60,148 bases of DNA from an uncultured Opitutales bacterium (GCA_937775295.1 CALKBZ010000041.1:1-60148); one strand, 5' to 3'; positions 10,413-20,690 are shown, counted from the first letter of the stretch. A program made the numbers and translations. The notes: generated by a model from the sequence alone, not told the origin.

Positions 10413-11468
10413 ATGAACGCCCTTAGTACGCCCAAAGGATTAAGTTATCGCTTCCCCGCTGAATGGGAGCCGCAGGCCGCGGTCTGGTTTGCCTGGCCAA
10501 CGCGTGACGATCTGTGGGCGGGCGTCTTACCGCGGGTGCGTGAGCAGCTCGCGGCGCTCTATGTGTTAGCCGCTCGTTTTCAACCGGTGTGTGTGCTCTG
10601 TCCGCAATTCGCGCAAGCCGACCTGCAAGCACTAATGGCGAAGGCTGGAGATGCCAGCGGTGTGACGGTCTACAACTATCAGACAGACGATGTATGGTGT
10701 CGCGATTATGGTCCGCTGTTTTTACTAAACGAAGACGGCACCGAGCTGTGTATCACTGATTGGACTTATAATGCCTGGGGCAACAAGTACCCATTGCAGC
10801 AAAAAGATAATAATGCATCAGCATGGATCGCTGATCAGGTCGGTGTGCGTCGGTTCGTCTTCGATACTGTCCTCGAAGGGGGTGCGATTGAGAGTAATGG
10901 AGCTGGTCAGCTTTTGACCACCGAGCTGGTATTACTAAACCTAAATCGCAACGGTGAAATAAGTAAACAGCAGATCGAAGCACGCCTCGTTGCTGGGCTG
11001 GGGATCGACGAAGTGCTCTGGTTACAGGGGGGGCTCGTCGGCGATGATACCGATGGACATATTGATAATCTCGCACGATTCTTTAAAGATGATGGTATCT
11101 TGATGGCGTCGGTCACTGATTCTGCAGACGACAATTTCGCGGCACTGAGTGAGAACACTCGGCGAATTCAAGCCTTCAGGACGCCGACCGGGCAGCCGTA
11201 TGTGACCGTTGCCCTGCCTTTGCCAGAACCGATCTATCTTGATGGTATGCGCCTTGCTGCGAGTTATATGAACTATCTGGTTCTTAATAGCGCGGTGCTC
11301 GTGCCGACTTATGGGCAGCCCCAGCGCGATGCCGAAGCCTTGGAGATTATCGCCGATTGTTATCCCTGTCGCGAGGTTGTCGGCTTCGATTGCCGCGACA
11401 TCGTCCGCGAGGGTGGCGCGATCCATTGCATGAGTCAGCACCAACCGGCAGTGCGCGGTCTAAGCTGA
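10413..11468 (+). CDS. aguA: agmatine deiminase
   Basis: Peptidyl-arginine-deiminase-family enzyme that turns agmatine into N-carbamoylputrescine. The 351-residue sequence has VWCRDYGP (residues 94-101), H216 in DDTDGHIDN, and catalytic C339 in GGAIHC near the C terminus. Together with aguB just upstream (65-base gap) it forms the two-step agmatine-to-putrescine route. Arginine decarboxylase, which would supply agmatine, is not in the window. Confidence 0.94.
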   Translation: MNALSTPKGLSYRFPAEWEPQAAVWFAWPTRDDLWAGVLPRVREQLAALYVLAARFQPVCVLCPQFAQADLQALMAKAGDASGVTVYNYQTDDVWCRDYGPLFLLNEDGTELCITDWTYNAWGNKYPLQQKDNNASAWIADQVGVRRFVFDTVLEGGAIESNGAGQLLTTELVLLNLNRNGEISKQQIEARLVAGLGIDEVLWLQGGLVGDDTDGHIDNLARFFKDDGILMASVTDSADDNFAALSENTRRIQAFRTPTGQPYVTVALPLPEPIYLDGMRLAASYMNYLVLNSAVLVPTYGQPQRDAEALEIIADCYPCREVVGFDCRDIVREGGAIHCMSQHQPAVRGLS

Positions 11469-11620
11469 GTTGGCAGGTCTGTGCGGTGCGCTGGGCTGGT
11501 TTTTAATGAATGGCGTGTTGCCTGCAAACTGATGATTATTAATCAGGCGTATTAGGCGCAGCGCGGAAGTGTAGTTTTACGTATAGTTCCCTCCACGTTA
11601 TTGAGCAGACGTTTGGAGTG

Positions 11621-12376
11621 CTAACTCTGTCGAGTGAGTCCCATTAGGAATTCGCGGTTGCCATCAGTGCCTTTGATCGGCGAGTCCATTGTGCCTATGA
11701 GTGAGGCTCCTGTGAGCTGATCGAGAGCGAATGATTGAATGCTTGCCAAGATACGTTGTTGGATTGCTTGGTCGCGGATGACACCGCGGGCGGCATCGAC
11801 TTCCCGCTTTTCGGCTTCGAACTGTGGTTTTACTAGAGCGATTAGTCGGCCTTCGGGGGCGAGAAATTGCCACACTGCTGGCAGTACCTTGGTCAGCGAA
11901 ATGAAGGAAAGGTCCATGACGATCAGTGGATAATGATCGAAAGGTAAATCGCCGATCTGTAAGTGGCGTGCATTGGTCTTTTCGATATTGGTGACGCGCG
12001 GGTCTTGGATAAGCTGGTTGTGCATCTGTGCGCGGCCGACATCGACACAGGTTGCGCTGATCGTGCCGCGTTGGAGGCAGCAATCAGTAAAGCCCCCAGT
12101 GGAGGCACCTACGTCGAGGTGGCGTAGTCCGGTTATATCAATTTTGAATTGATCAAGAAAGCCTTCGAGTTTTTCTCCACCTCGACTGACGAAGCGAGGG
12201 GGGGATTCGACTTCAACAGGCGCATCGACCGGTAGACTGCGTCCTGGCTTATCCAGTCGATCAGTGCCCAGCTTAACTTTGCCGGCGAGGATCAGAGCTT
12301 TAGCGCGCGAACGAGTGTCGGCGAGTCCTTGGGTGACGAGGAGTTCGTCGAGGCGAATTTTTTTAACGGTGGGCAT
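11621..12376 (-). CDS. tlyA: TlyA-family rRNA 2'-O-methyltransferase
   Basis: An N-terminal S4 RNA-binding domain (residues about 5-65, [19 protein letters not shown]) is joined to an FtsJ/RrmJ-like Rossmann methyltransferase. The SAM-binding motif [13 protein letters not shown] spans residues 87-99, and the K-D-K type catalytic residues appear in [14 protein letters not shown] and LVKPQFE. TlyA enzymes methylate ribose in 16S and/or 23S rRNA, and the same family has been called hemolysin A. At 251 residues it is of normal length. The gene sits alone on the minus strand, 34 bases downstream of the MscS gene. Confidence 0.92.
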   Translation of the reverse strand: MPTVKKIRLDELLVTQGLADTRSRAKALILAGKVKLGTDRLDKPGRSLPVDAPVEVESPPRFVSRGGEKLEGFLDQFKIDITGLRHLDVGASTGGFTDCCLQRGTISATCVDVGRAQMHNQLIQDPRVTNIEKTNARHLQIGDLPFDHYPLIVMDLSFISLTKVLPAVWQFLAPEGRLIALVKPQFEAEKREVDAARGVIRDQAIQQRILASIQSFALDQLTGASLIGTMDSPIKGTDGNREFLMGLTRQS

Positions 12377-12410
12377 GTTAATGTGAGGGCATGTCGTCGG
12401 CAGGACGAAC

Positions 12411-13685
12411 TTAGTTGTCTGGGCTGATGAATGGCTTTGTTGAAGACATTACGATATCGCTTGAGCGAATGTGTAGGTCGCTTTGTGGGTAAGGGATCTC
12501 GATATTATTTTCTTTAAACGTGTCCCAAATGTTGAGCAGTACCTGACTTTTAACATTAGCCACACCGTTGGTGGGATCTGATATCCAGAAGCGCAGTTCG
12601 AGGTCGATCGAGCTATCACCGAATCCGAGCACATGGCACACCGGTGCGGGTTCTGATAAGACGCGGTCAATCGACATTGCCGCATCAATGACCAGCTCAA
12701 GGCATTGATGCGGGTCTGAATCGTAGGACACGCCGATGGGTACTTTCATGCGCACGAGGTTGTTGGTAAAAGTCCAATTGATCACACGTTGTGTGATTAA
12801 ATCTTCGTTCGGGATTAGGTGCTCAGTGCCGTCGCGTGTGATAACAGACGCATAGCGTGCACGCAGGTTATTGATCCATCCATAGGTGCCGTCGATTTCG
12901 ATTACGTCGCCAGGTTTGATGGAATTATCGACTAAAAGCAAAATGCCGCTAATAAAGTTGGAAACGACTTTTTGCAGACCGAAACCGAGGCCTAAGCCGA
13001 TGGCACCACCGAGCACGGTAAGCGCGGATAAATCGATGCCCATCGAACTTAGTGAGACGGCGGTGGCGACCACGATAAAAACAATACGAATAATCTTGGC
13101 GGTCAGTACTTTCAGCGAGGGGCTCAGGCCAGGTATTTTATGAATTTGAGTCTCGATGATCCGTGCCACGGCGAGGCACGCCCACATGGTGAATGCAAAA
13201 GCAAGTATACCTGATAGGATTCCCCAAGCGGAGATGGTCGACGTGCCGATTGTAACACGTAGGCCTTGTAATGAATCAATGCCATCATCGACCAACGAGA
13301 GGCTTAGCATCGCGGTGGTTAAATAGCACACTGCAGCGACGGATTTGGACCAGAACGGTGCGCGGATGAGACTGGTGAGCAGGCCGATGATCAACCATAT
13401 CAGGCCGAGGAAACTGAAGAACCTGAAGATGGGGGCTTGGATTGGTATTAAAATACAAATCCCCCATGCGACGATCAGGGTCGCCCATAGAGCGAGAAAG
13501 CTAAGGTTGCCTTTGAGCCAGAGTGCCGGAGTGCTGTGTGTAATGACGACCGAGTTAGCCTTCGCACCGAATAGTTTCGTGCTGATGGTAAAGAGGGCGA
13601 TGACTATGATGAGCTGCCACGCGTCCTGGATTTGGAAGGTGCCGCTCGGCACAAGCAGCGCGCGCCAGTTGTCGATTATAGTCAT
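12411..13685 (-). CDS. MscS-family mechanosensitive channel
   Basis: Inner-membrane channel opened by membrane tension, protecting against hypo-osmotic shock. Several hydrophobic helices in the first 190 residues precede the MscS pore helix and signature, with a Gly-rich stretch ([19 protein letters not shown]) and then [13 protein letters not shown], and a C-terminal cytoplasmic beta/alpha domain. ATG 13685 gives 424 residues beginning MTIIDNW. An upstream ATG at 13754 would add 23 basic residues and cannot be excluded. The protein is larger than E. coli MscS (286) because of extra N-terminal helices, as in YbdG/YnaI-like members. Confidence 0.9.
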   Translation of the reverse strand: MTIIDNWRALLVPSGTFQIQDAWQLIIVIALFTISTKLFGAKANSVVITHSTPALWLKGNLSFLALWATLIVAWGICILIPIQAPIFRFFSFLGLIWLIIGLLTSLIRAPFWSKSVAAVCYLTTAMLSLSLVDDGIDSLQGLRVTIGTSTISAWGILSGILAFAFTMWACLAVARIIETQIHKIPGLSPSLKVLTAKIIRIVFIVVATAVSLSSMGIDLSALTVLGGAIGLGLGFGLQKVVSNFISGILLLVDNSIKPGDVIEIDGTYGWINNLRARYASVITRDGTEHLIPNEDLITQRVINWTFTNNLVRMKVPIGVSYDSDPHQCLELVIDAAMSIDRVLSEPAPVCHVLGFGDSSIDLELRFWISDPTNGVANVKSQVLLNIWDTFKENNIEIPYPQSDLHIRSSDIVMSSTKPFISPDN

Positions 13686-14107
13686 AGCGATAAGGTAAAT
13701 TGGTTGAACGAGGAGCCGCAACCTTTTTGCATGTACGATCGAGCGGCCGAGCATGGCGGTATGATTTGTGGGTTGGCCGTCGTTTGGCCTTTCTGTTATT
13801 AATCCTAGCTCATTAGGTAGTATTGTACCGGCACGGAGTTCTGCAGGAATTGTGCAATCAACAGTGCGCGAGTCGCTAGGATAAGTATTTAAAAAGTGTT
13901 CTTGGATGATCGGTGGTTCCGAGTGAGGCGTTCAGATTGACTCGAATCCTAGTTTTTGAATAGGTCGAATAGGGCTCAGTGGATGCCGCGACTGAGGCGA
14001 ATAAATCGACTTAGCTAGTTCGTGCGATTGGTGCCAGTTGATGGAGTGGCTTGTATTTTGCACTTGGAGATTTCGCAGCAGCGCAGCAATGTGAGTCTCA
14101 TTGTTTT
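13686..14107. other. intergenic stretch between mscS and rsmJ
   Basis: About 420 bases between divergent genes. I see no convincing reading frame, RNA gene or repeat. It presumably holds the promoters of both neighbours, but no clear -35/-10 pair stands out. Confidence 0.5.
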
Positions 14108-14989
14108 ATGAAACTGTCTTCACTCGTATATTTAGATTCTACGCTCCAGCCGACTGCCCAGCAGTGGGCCGATCGGTTTAAACTGCCCTGTGTCGATGGT
14201 TGTTCAGTTGCGGCCGCTAAGCCTAAGGCGTTGCAGCGATTCTTGTCGGCTCAGTGCGCTGGCGAAGGTGCGGCGTTTGTTTTTGTATTGGGGCGCGATG
14301 GCTTGGTCTTACACACTGTCGGAGACCAGCATAGCTTAAGTATTCGGGCGGACTTCCATGGGCCGACGGTGACTTATCGGCGTCAGCAAGGCGGCGGCAA
14401 GGGGCAAATGATCGCGAAGGCGGTCGGGGTGCGTGGTGGTGTGCATCCGTGGGTATTAGATGCGACTTCGGGGCTTGGCGGCGATGCGTTTGTGCTCGCG
14501 AGTTTAGGCTGCCGAATGACATTATTGGAGCGCGTGCCGGCAGTACGGGCGCTGTTGGAGGATGGCATGGCTCAAGCGCGCCGTTTTGGTTTGGCGCAAG
14601 ATGCAGGCTTAGTTGAGGTGTTGGATCGTATGACTTTAGTCGAAGCGGATTCACTTAATTATTTACGTGAAGTCTCCGAGGCCGAGCGGCCCGATGTGGT
14701 GTATCTCGATCCGATGTTTCCGGTGCGTACTAAGAGTGCAATGGTTAAAAAAGAGATGCGTGTCTTCCATTCGTTGGTCGGGCAAGATACTGATGCCGAC
14801 GGCTTGTTGAAAGCGGCGTTGTCGTGTGCTCGTTATCGAGTGGTGGTGAAACGCCCTCGGATTGCGCCAGCTTTAGTTGGGCCATCCCCGAGTCATATCC
14901 TAGAGGGTAAGAGTAATCGCTATGATGTCTATCCACTCGAAAAACTCCCCGATGGCTTGAATGCGAGTGGCGCGGTGGGAAAGTTATAG
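14108..14989 (+). CDS. rsmJ: RsmJ-like 16S rRNA m2G1516 methyltransferase
   Basis: SAM-dependent guanine-N2 methyltransferase acting on 16S rRNA. The 293-residue sequence shows VTYRRQQGGGKGQ, the SAM-binding motif DATSGLGGDAF (residues 118-128) and a substrate motif VVYLDPMFP near residue 205, followed by the family's KKEMRVFH segment. ATG 14108 gives MKLSSLVYLD; an earlier ATG at 14051 adds 19 unlike residues. RsmJ is best known from gammaproteobacteria, so the exact rRNA position modified here is inferred from family only. Confidence 0.85.
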   Translation: MKLSSLVYLDSTLQPTAQQWADRFKLPCVDGCSVAAAKPKALQRFLSAQCAGEGAAFVFVLGRDGLVLHTVGDQHSLSIRADFHGPTVTYRRQQGGGKGQMIAKAVGVRGGVHPWVLDATSGLGGDAFVLASLGCRMTLLERVPAVRALLEDGMAQARRFGLAQDAGLVEVLDRMTLVEADSLNYLREVSEAERPDVVYLDPMFPVRTKSAMVKKEMRVFHSLVGQDTDADGLLKAALSCARYRVVVKRPRIAPALVGPSPSHILEGKSNRYDVYPLEKLPDGLNASGAVGKL

Positions 14990-15203
14990 TTGTCATTCTC
15001 ATACGCGAACAACCATTTCAATCTCGCACTCAAATTTTGTTTGGTCGAGCCCGTTTCGTTAAATAGAAATTGGCTCACTGATGGTCACCGTGTAAATAGC
15101 TGCCGAGTATTTTATCAATATGTTCAGGATGAATCGAATGGCCGATCGAGATGGATTAAATTCGTGATGGCGCTTGATCGGATAGTTCCTATTTTTTACT
15201 AGC

Positions 15204-16232
15204 ATGGATCCTCTCACACAATTCAGCATCGGAGCGGCGCTTGCTGTCGCGGTTAGCTCGCGTGAACAAGCACGATGGGCGGTGCTCATCGGTGGGGTGG
15301 CGGGGGCGGCTCCGGATCTTGATGTGCTGATTCGCTCTGCTGCAGATCCGCTATTGACCTTACAATATCATCGGCATTTTTCGCATGCACTGATTGTTGC
15401 GCCACTGATTGGACTCTGTACCGCAGTGCTGTTTAAACTGCTGTTTTTTAGATCGAAGCTTCCCTTCCGGCAGTCTGCACTCTTTGCGGTGCTGGGCGCA
15501 TTGACGCATGGCATGCTGGATGCTTGCACTAGTTATGGCACCACGCTGTATTGGCCGTTCAGTGATGTTCGTGAGTCTTGGAATCTTATTTCGGTGATCG
15601 ACCCTATTTTTACGCTGCCGCTGGTATTGTTGACCTTGTTTGCATTTATTTGGCGACGTCCACGCCTTGCGCAGGCTGCGCTGATCTTCTGCGTTTTTTA
15701 TTTTGGATTCTGTGGCCTCCAGCATGTCAAAGCGAAGCAGCTGGCAGAGCATCTTGCTGCACAGCGCGGCCATCAGCCCGAGCAGTATTCGATTCGTCCA
15801 TCGTTTGGGAATACCATGCTGTGGCGTATGGTTTATCGTTTTGAGGGGCGCTATTACGTCGATGCTGTCTGGATCGCCCCTGGAGCAGTTCCTCGACTCT
15901 ATGAGGGGCAATCAGTCGAAGTGTTTACGGTCAAAGATACTGCCGCTCTGGTTGATCCTGATTCGGTAATGGGCAGTGACATTGAGCGCTTCCGCTTCTT
16001 CTCGCAGGGTTATCTGACTCTGCATTCTGATGATCCTCTAGTCGTGGGAGATATTCGCTATGCGATCTGGCCGGACTCTGTGATGCCACTGTGGGGGATT
16101 CGTATCGATCCTGCACGAGCGGGCCAACACGCCGAAATGATGTATTTTCGAGACTCGTCCAAACTCACACGTGAGCGCTTGTGGAAGATGATTCAAGGTC
16201 GTGACGTGGCGCGGTTGAGTCGTGCAGAATGA
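15204..16232 (+). CDS. YdjM/DUF457-type inner-membrane metal-dependent hydrolase
   Basis: A 342-residue multi-pass membrane protein starting MDPLTQFSIGAAL. The family metal-site pattern is visible: PDLDVL near residue 35, HRHFSHAL near 57 and THGMLDACTSYGT near 100, with at least four hydrophobic helices through residue about 170. The C-terminal 170 residues are soluble and probably extracytoplasmic. The superfamily is annotated as LexA-binding, inner-membrane-associated hydrolase; its reaction is not established. It stands alone, with 215 bases of unremarkable sequence before it. Confidence 0.85.
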   Translation: MDPLTQFSIGAALAVAVSSREQARWAVLIGGVAGAAPDLDVLIRSAADPLLTLQYHRHFSHALIVAPLIGLCTAVLFKLLFFRSKLPFRQSALFAVLGALTHGMLDACTSYGTTLYWPFSDVRESWNLISVIDPIFTLPLVLLTLFAFIWRRPRLAQAALIFCVFYFGFCGLQHVKAKQLAEHLAAQRGHQPEQYSIRPSFGNTMLWRMVYRFEGRYYVDAVWIAPGAVPRLYEGQSVEVFTVKDTAALVDPDSVMGSDIERFRFFSQGYLTLHSDDPLVVGDIRYAIWPDSVMPLWGIRIDPARAGQHAEMMYFRDSSKLTRERLWKMIQGRDVARLSRAE

Positions 16233-16459
16233 GTCGGCCTCTAGCGATTTATGTGGAAACGATTCGTCAGCTGGGATGACCGAAATCCTAATGGCTGCCG
16301 CATTTATTCATAGCTTATTGCTACGCCTGGTTGGTCATGCCCGGTTAATCGGCGTTATGCTTGCAAAATATGCCATGCATCCGGCTGGCGTGGATACGGT
16401 TCTGGGGCCTAGAAGCTTTTTTTGGCAGCGTAATGCTGCCTGCTCACTTTAACTTTTGT

Positions 16460-17194
16460 TTAGAGCTGTTGCTGGATGTCGGGCACGGGATAAGCGCGCT
16501 GACCACTTTCTCTACGCTCAATGTATTTGTCGGGCTTAGTGTCCTGCGGTTGCTCGTCGTCTTCGAACTCATCGTCCTCGATCGGGATGAGTTCATCAAA
16601 ATAGAGTGAGAGCCGTCGGGCTTCTGGTTCGAGCACTTCGAGCGGGTTGGCGACACGGCCTTTTTTGACCATTAAGAAGCGGGCAGGAGAGAATTGTTTG
16701 TGGTAGCCGACTTCGAAGTCTTTGACCCACTTATTGTTCACGCCTTCGCGACGGTTGAGTAGCACGACATCTGAGAAATGGATGCAGGCATCGAACCACG
16801 CTTTTGCGGCGTTGTTCTCAGACAGGAAGGCGCAGTGGACGACCGTGATAATTCGTGCGATCTGGCAACTGTTGAGATCCGCCCACGTCTTGATTGCTTC
16901 AGCGGCATCCGCGGGATCACTGTTGCCGGGGGCGAGAAAGATGATCTTTTCTGGTGCGGCGTCGATTTGACCGTGGATGACTGTGGCATCACTTAGCTTC
17001 CAGTCGACGATGCTGACTGTGTCAAGAGCTTCGAGTTGCTCATCAAAGGGGCTTGTGGCTTCGCCTTCTGGGTGGAAGTAGAGCACCTGCTCTTTACCTT
17101 CGAGGCCGCCATCGATGAGGTCAAAGAGGATGTCGCGTCGGCCGCTGTTAGGGATGCCGTAGATGAGATAAACCAGTGGTGCTTGATCGGACAT
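16460..17194 (-). CDS. G3E/CobW-like P-loop protein with altered Walker A
   Basis: A 244-residue cytoplasmic protein. The N terminus has a beta strand then GIPNSGRRD (residues 13-21), which occupies the Walker A position but has Arg where GTP-binding relatives have Lys. Later segments fit a G3E/CobW-like core: VVHCAFLSEN around residue 118 and DVVLLNRREGV around 140, resembling the CobW nucleotide-specificity strand (VVLLNKTD). The C terminus is strongly acidic (IEDDEFEDDEQ) and then charged. Function is unknown. It follows aroC by 69 bases on the same strand and may be co-transcribed. Convergent sequence downstream holds no gene. Confidence 0.75.
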   Translation of the reverse strand: MSDQAPLVYLIYGIPNSGRRDILFDLIDGGLEGKEQVLYFHPEGEATSPFDEQLEALDTVSIVDWKLSDATVIHGQIDAAPEKIIFLAPGNSDPADAAEAIKTWADLNSCQIARIITVVHCAFLSENNAAKAWFDACIHFSDVVLLNRREGVNNKWVKDFEVGYHKQFSPARFLMVKKGRVANPLEVLEPEARRLSLYFDELIPIEDDEFEDDEQPQDTKPDKYIERRESGQRAYPVPDIQQQL

Positions 17195-17263
17195 GGGTGG
17201 TGAGAAATTGAAACGTGAGGCCTGCAGGATAAGATTGGAGGGCTAAAACCGCTGGTAGTTCTA

Positions 17264-18364
17264 TTATTTGCCTTCGAAGTCGAAGCTATGGCATTGCGCT
17301 TGGTGACGCATCCAGTGATCGACCAGTACAAGGGCGGCCATGGACTCGACGATTGGCACGGCGCGTGGCACGACGCAAGGGTCATGACGCCCGCGGCCCA
17401 TGAGCTCGGTTTCGTTACCGCTGGAATCGACGGTGCGTTGATTTTGAATCAGTGTAGCAGTGGGCTTGAAGGCGATTCGGAAGATGAGTTCTTCGCCGTT
17501 GCTGATGCCACCTTGGACGCCACCGGAACGGTTGGTTTCGGTGCCGATTTTACCGTCTTTGTTGATGAAGATGTCGTTGTGCTCGGAGCCAAGTTGCACT
17601 GAGCCGCCGAAACCGCTGCCGATTTCGAAGCCCTTGGTGGCCGGGATGGAGAGCATGGCCTTGGCTAGGTCTGCTTCGAGGCGATCAAATACGGGCACGC
17701 CGAGTCCGACTGGAAGGTTGCGCACGCGGCATTCGATAATGCCACCGACTGAGTCGCCGTCTTTACGCACAGCTTTGATGCGCTCGATCATTTTCTCAGC
17801 AGTTGCGGGGTGGGGGCAACGCACTGGGCTAGCCTCGACTTGTTCGAGTGTCGGGAATGCGCTGGAGGCCGGCATTTTAATATCATGCACGCGGGTGATG
17901 TAGGCACGCACCTCGATATCTCCAGCCAGTTTGAGGATTTTTTTGGCCACTGCGCCTGCGGCGACGCGGCCGATGGTCTCGCGTGCGGAGGAGCGACCGC
18001 CGCCTTCATGGTTGCGTATGCCAAATTTGGCTTGATAGGTGAAGTCGGCGTGTGAAGGGCGGAATTTATCCTTCATTTCCGCGTAAGCGGAGGGGCGATG
18101 ATCACCGTTGGGCACGTAGATGCCGATGGGGGTACCGAGGGTCTGGCCTTCGAAGACGCCGGATACGATGGTCGCGGCGTCGCTCTCCTTGCGTGGCGTA
18201 GTGATGTCGCTCTGGCCTGGGCGGCGACGGTCGAGTTCGAATTGAATCTCTTCGACTGTAATCGGTAGGCGCGGTGGACAACCGTCGATCACGACGCCGA
18301 TGCCGCCGCCGTGGCTCTCGCCCCATGTAGAAATACGAAAAAGTGTGCCGAAGGAATTACCCAT
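17264..18364 (-). CDS. aroC: chorismate synthase
   Basis: Last step of the shikimate pathway: EPSP to chorismate, using reduced FMN. The 366-residue protein starts [19 protein letters not shown] and carries the family signatures [19 protein letters not shown] and the C-terminal [14 protein letters not shown]. All are in place and the length is normal. The start at 18364 is the family's own N terminus. Confidence 0.97.
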   Translation of the reverse strand: MGNSFGTLFRISTWGESHGGGIGVVIDGCPPRLPITVEEIQFELDRRRPGQSDITTPRKESDAATIVSGVFEGQTLGTPIGIYVPNGDHRPSAYAEMKDKFRPSHADFTYQAKFGIRNHEGGGRSSARETIGRVAAGAVAKKILKLAGDIEVRAYITRVHDIKMPASSAFPTLEQVEASPVRCPHPATAEKMIERIKAVRKDGDSVGGIIECRVRNLPVGLGVPVFDRLEADLAKAMLSIPATKGFEIGSGFGGSVQLGSEHNDIFINKDGKIGTETNRSGGVQGGISNGEELIFRIAFKPTATLIQNQRTVDSSGNETELMGRGRHDPCVVPRAVPIVESMAALVLVDHWMRHQAQCHSFDFEGK

Positions 18365-18601
18365 GGTTGTCAGAAGTGGTCAGAGGAGAATGCAAAATTG
18401 AAAGGTGGTCGCCACCTATGACTTTGGTGGCAGTGTTAAAATGCAACGTGTGCTTGGCCGGAAGTCAAATATTACGGCGTCATCGATGTTTCGTTGGAAT
18501 CAGCTTTGCTTTGGTGACTCGGGGCGCTGCTGTGTATCGCGACAGTGGCAATGTATACTAGTGTACTAGAGCAGACTGCTTCTCGAGTATGGGATGGACG
18601 T

Positions 18602-19156
18602 TTAACTGTAACGCTTAACGATCTGAGTGAACTCGCGGAACTGTGGATGGGCTGCGCCGCCGAGTAGGCTGTAGAAGATCGTCTCGGAGGGCAGAACGTG
18701 CGCATTCATGGAAAGGAGTTGTTTGAGCACTGGCTCGCGGTCTTCCGCTCGCCGCTCGCTGATGCAGTCCGAGAGGAGGGTCACGCCGATGTCGTCACCG
18801 AGCGCTTGGACGGCGGTTTGATAAATGCAAACGGAAGTTTCGAGACCAATCAATAGCAAGTGATCAATTTGGTTGCTTTCGATCCAGCGGCCGAGGCCGT
18901 CGGCCTCCATTGCGGAAAAAGTGTTTTTGTCGAAGATGGGCGTGTTTTCCGGTAGGATCTTTTTAAGCTCTGCAGTGGTGTTGCCTAGCTTGGCAGGGAG
19001 TTGTTCAGTGACTGCGAGCGAGCAACCGAGGAGCGCAGCGGCTTCGACCGCGAAGCTGGTGCGCTTGAGCAGGCGCTCACGATCCGGTATGGCGTGGAGG
19101 AATGCGTCCTGAAAATCAATCAAAAGGAGGCCAAGGTGTTGTGCTGGATTGGACAT
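18602..19156 (-). CDS. isochorismatase-like cysteine hydrolase
   Basis: A 184-residue alpha/beta hydrolase of the isochorismatase-like (YcaC/nicotinamidase) superfamily. The Asp-Lys-Cys triad is visible: D14 in LLIDFQD, K78 in FDKNTFSA and C110 in GLETSVCIYQTA. The cis-peptide neighbourhood before the Cys is typical. The family covers hydrolysis of amides and vinyl ethers; substrate is not predictable here. ATG 19156 is preferred over an in-frame TTG four codons upstream. Although it lies beside aroC, a 236-base gap and the YcaC-like sequence do not point to a role in chorismate metabolism. Confidence 0.88.
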   Translation of the reverse strand: MSNPAQHLGLLLIDFQDAFLHAIPDRERLLKRTSFAVEAAALLGCSLAVTEQLPAKLGNTTAELKKILPENTPIFDKNTFSAMEADGLGRWIESNQIDHLLLIGLETSVCIYQTAVQALGDDIGVTLLSDCISERRAEDREPVLKQLLSMNAHVLPSETIFYSLLGGAAHPQFREFTQIVKRYS

Positions 19157-19637
19157 AGTGTAGGTCAACGTCGAGCATTGAACTTGCGAGGTCGAACTTT
19201 GAATGCGTTCGAGTGATTTTTTTTTAGAAATCTAGACAACTATAGGCTCGTGGGCGGCTCGGCCTCGCTCCTCTGATCAAGCATTTTGATGGTATCGAAC
19301 CATCCTAAATGTAGGAGATTATACCGTCAGACGGGATCAGGCATATGATTATTGTGCGCATGCGCTTTGCATGCGCGAACTTTGGCGAGTGATTTATCCT
19401 CAAGAATTTAGCCAGTCAGGTGGGCGCCATAGGCGCAGCCATACACGCAGCCATACACGTCTGCTATGGCAATAGTTCGACGCATAAACGGATTGCAATC
19501 GCAGGTGCTTGAGAGCTTTAGTTAATTTCATTTATGGTCGAAATCCTGCTACTAAAATAGGCAGCGAAGGTTGTCGGCAATTTGATTGCATCGCAGACAA
19601 TCAGCCGCACTGTTTCGGCTTTCATTGTTACGCTCTC
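19157..19637. other. intergenic stretch with small repeats
   Basis: About 480 bases without a supported gene, between divergent neighbours. It holds an inverted repeat at 19356-19376 (arms GCGCATGC and GCATGCGC, five-base loop). It also holds two adjacent copies of the 12-mer GCAGCCATACAC at 19435-19458, bracketed by GCCATAG and CTATGGC, which could form a weak hairpin. An in-frame upstream extension of the next gene from 19509 shows no family-like sequence. Confidence 0.55.
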
Positions 19638-20135
19638 ATGGAATGGCACTTTAAAAGTATCGCACGTAAATCTTCGCTCTCACAACTTCCCTTTACTCCA
19701 GGGGATCGCGTTGCCTGCTTGATTTTTAAAGATGTCGAGGCTGGCGAAATGCGCCGTGCCGATGTGTTGCCTGATGAAGTAGATACTTATAAACTGCCAG
19801 GTGAAATTCTTGGGCGTTGGATGCGCGTAGTAAAAGATCCGGATGATGGGGGCACCAGCGTCCGCGAAACAGTCGCCTCTGCAGAAGACTTTTTTCTGTC
19901 GCTGTATCAGAACGAGCAAGCGGATGGCCTCGCAGAGACCGATGCGTTGAAGCATCTACTGGCGCTGATGCTGGAACGTAAACGCGTGGTGCGTGCCCTC
20001 GGCAAACGGCAGACCGCAGGCATTCAACTGTACCGACATGTAAAGACCAAGCAGGAGATCGAGGTGCCTATCGTGGAAATCTCCACCGACTTGATGCTCA
20101 AAATTCAAGATACGCTCGGTGATATTATTTTATAA
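19638..20135 (+). CDS. conserved hypothetical protein
   Basis: I do not recognise a named family. From ATG 19638 the product is 165 residues, soluble and charged, beginning MEWHFKSIARKSS. A segment FTPGDRVACLIFKD near residue 18 is followed by MRRADVL and a mid-protein acidic/helical region (DALKHLLALMLERKRVVRAL). A C-terminal strand-rich part ends in VPIVEISTDLM. No signal peptide or membrane helix is present. It heads a three-gene run: 15 bases to a lipoprotein, then 21 bases to an M23 peptidase, so a link with the cell envelope is plausible but inferred only from position. Confidence 0.75.
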   Translation: MEWHFKSIARKSSLSQLPFTPGDRVACLIFKDVEAGEMRRADVLPDEVDTYKLPGEILGRWMRVVKDPDDGGTSVRETVASAEDFFLSLYQNEQADGLAETDALKHLLALMLERKRVVRALGKRQTAGIQLYRHVKTKQEIEVPIVEISTDLMLKIQDTLGDIIL

Positions 20136-20150
20136 TTATAATTCAATACT

Positions 20151-20669
20151 ATGATGTTTCGTAAAAAAATGACCCTCGCGAGTCTGTTGATGTCGCTGTT
20201 TTTTTTGGCTGGCTGCTTTGAGAGCATCAAGGGCTTTAAAAACGAAATTGAGAACATGCAAGTGCCTCGTTTAATGATCGAGGCGCGCGGGATTGACTAT
20301 GGCGGTGGCAGTGGTAGCAAAATCAGTTTGCCGATCTCAGGCACGGCTATCAAGCTCGAGCGCGAGCCAGTCGTCGGTGAATATGATATTATTAATGTCG
20401 AGATGGTGAAGGTCGACATGGGGATGGCTTTGCTGATTCAGATTACGGACAAGGGCAGTCGCGAGCTGTACCGTCGCTCCGTGACACATCGCGGCAGCCG
20501 TATCGTCTTAACCAGCAATGCTCAAGCTGTGGGGGCGACACGCTTAAATGGCACTATCGAAGATGGTCAGTTCTATACTTTTGTGGAAATCCCTGATGAT
20601 GAATTGGGGCAGTTCGTGATCGATCTAAAGGCGAGCATCCAAGAGTTGCAGTCGCATTATAAGTACTAA
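20151..20669 (+). CDS. predicted lipoprotein of unknown function
   Basis: A 172-residue exported lipoprotein: basic start (MMFRKKM), hydrophobic core and lipobox FLAGC with C22 as the predicted acylated residue. The mature part contains beta-strand-like stretches with VKVDMGMALLIQIT and a C-terminal helix (FVIDLKASIQELQSHY). No known domain is apparent. It is the middle gene of a tight run between an unknown cytoplasmic protein and a peptidoglycan peptidase, suggesting a role at the envelope. Confidence 0.8.
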   Translation: MMFRKKMTLASLLMSLFFLAGCFESIKGFKNEIENMQVPRLMIEARGIDYGGGSGSKISLPISGTAIKLEREPVVGEYDIINVEMVKVDMGMALLIQITDKGSRELYRRSVTHRGSRIVLTSNAQAVGATRLNGTIEDGQFYTFVEIPDDELGQFVIDLKASIQELQSHYKY

Positions 20670-20690
20670 TCCTGACGAACTCTGGTGTTT

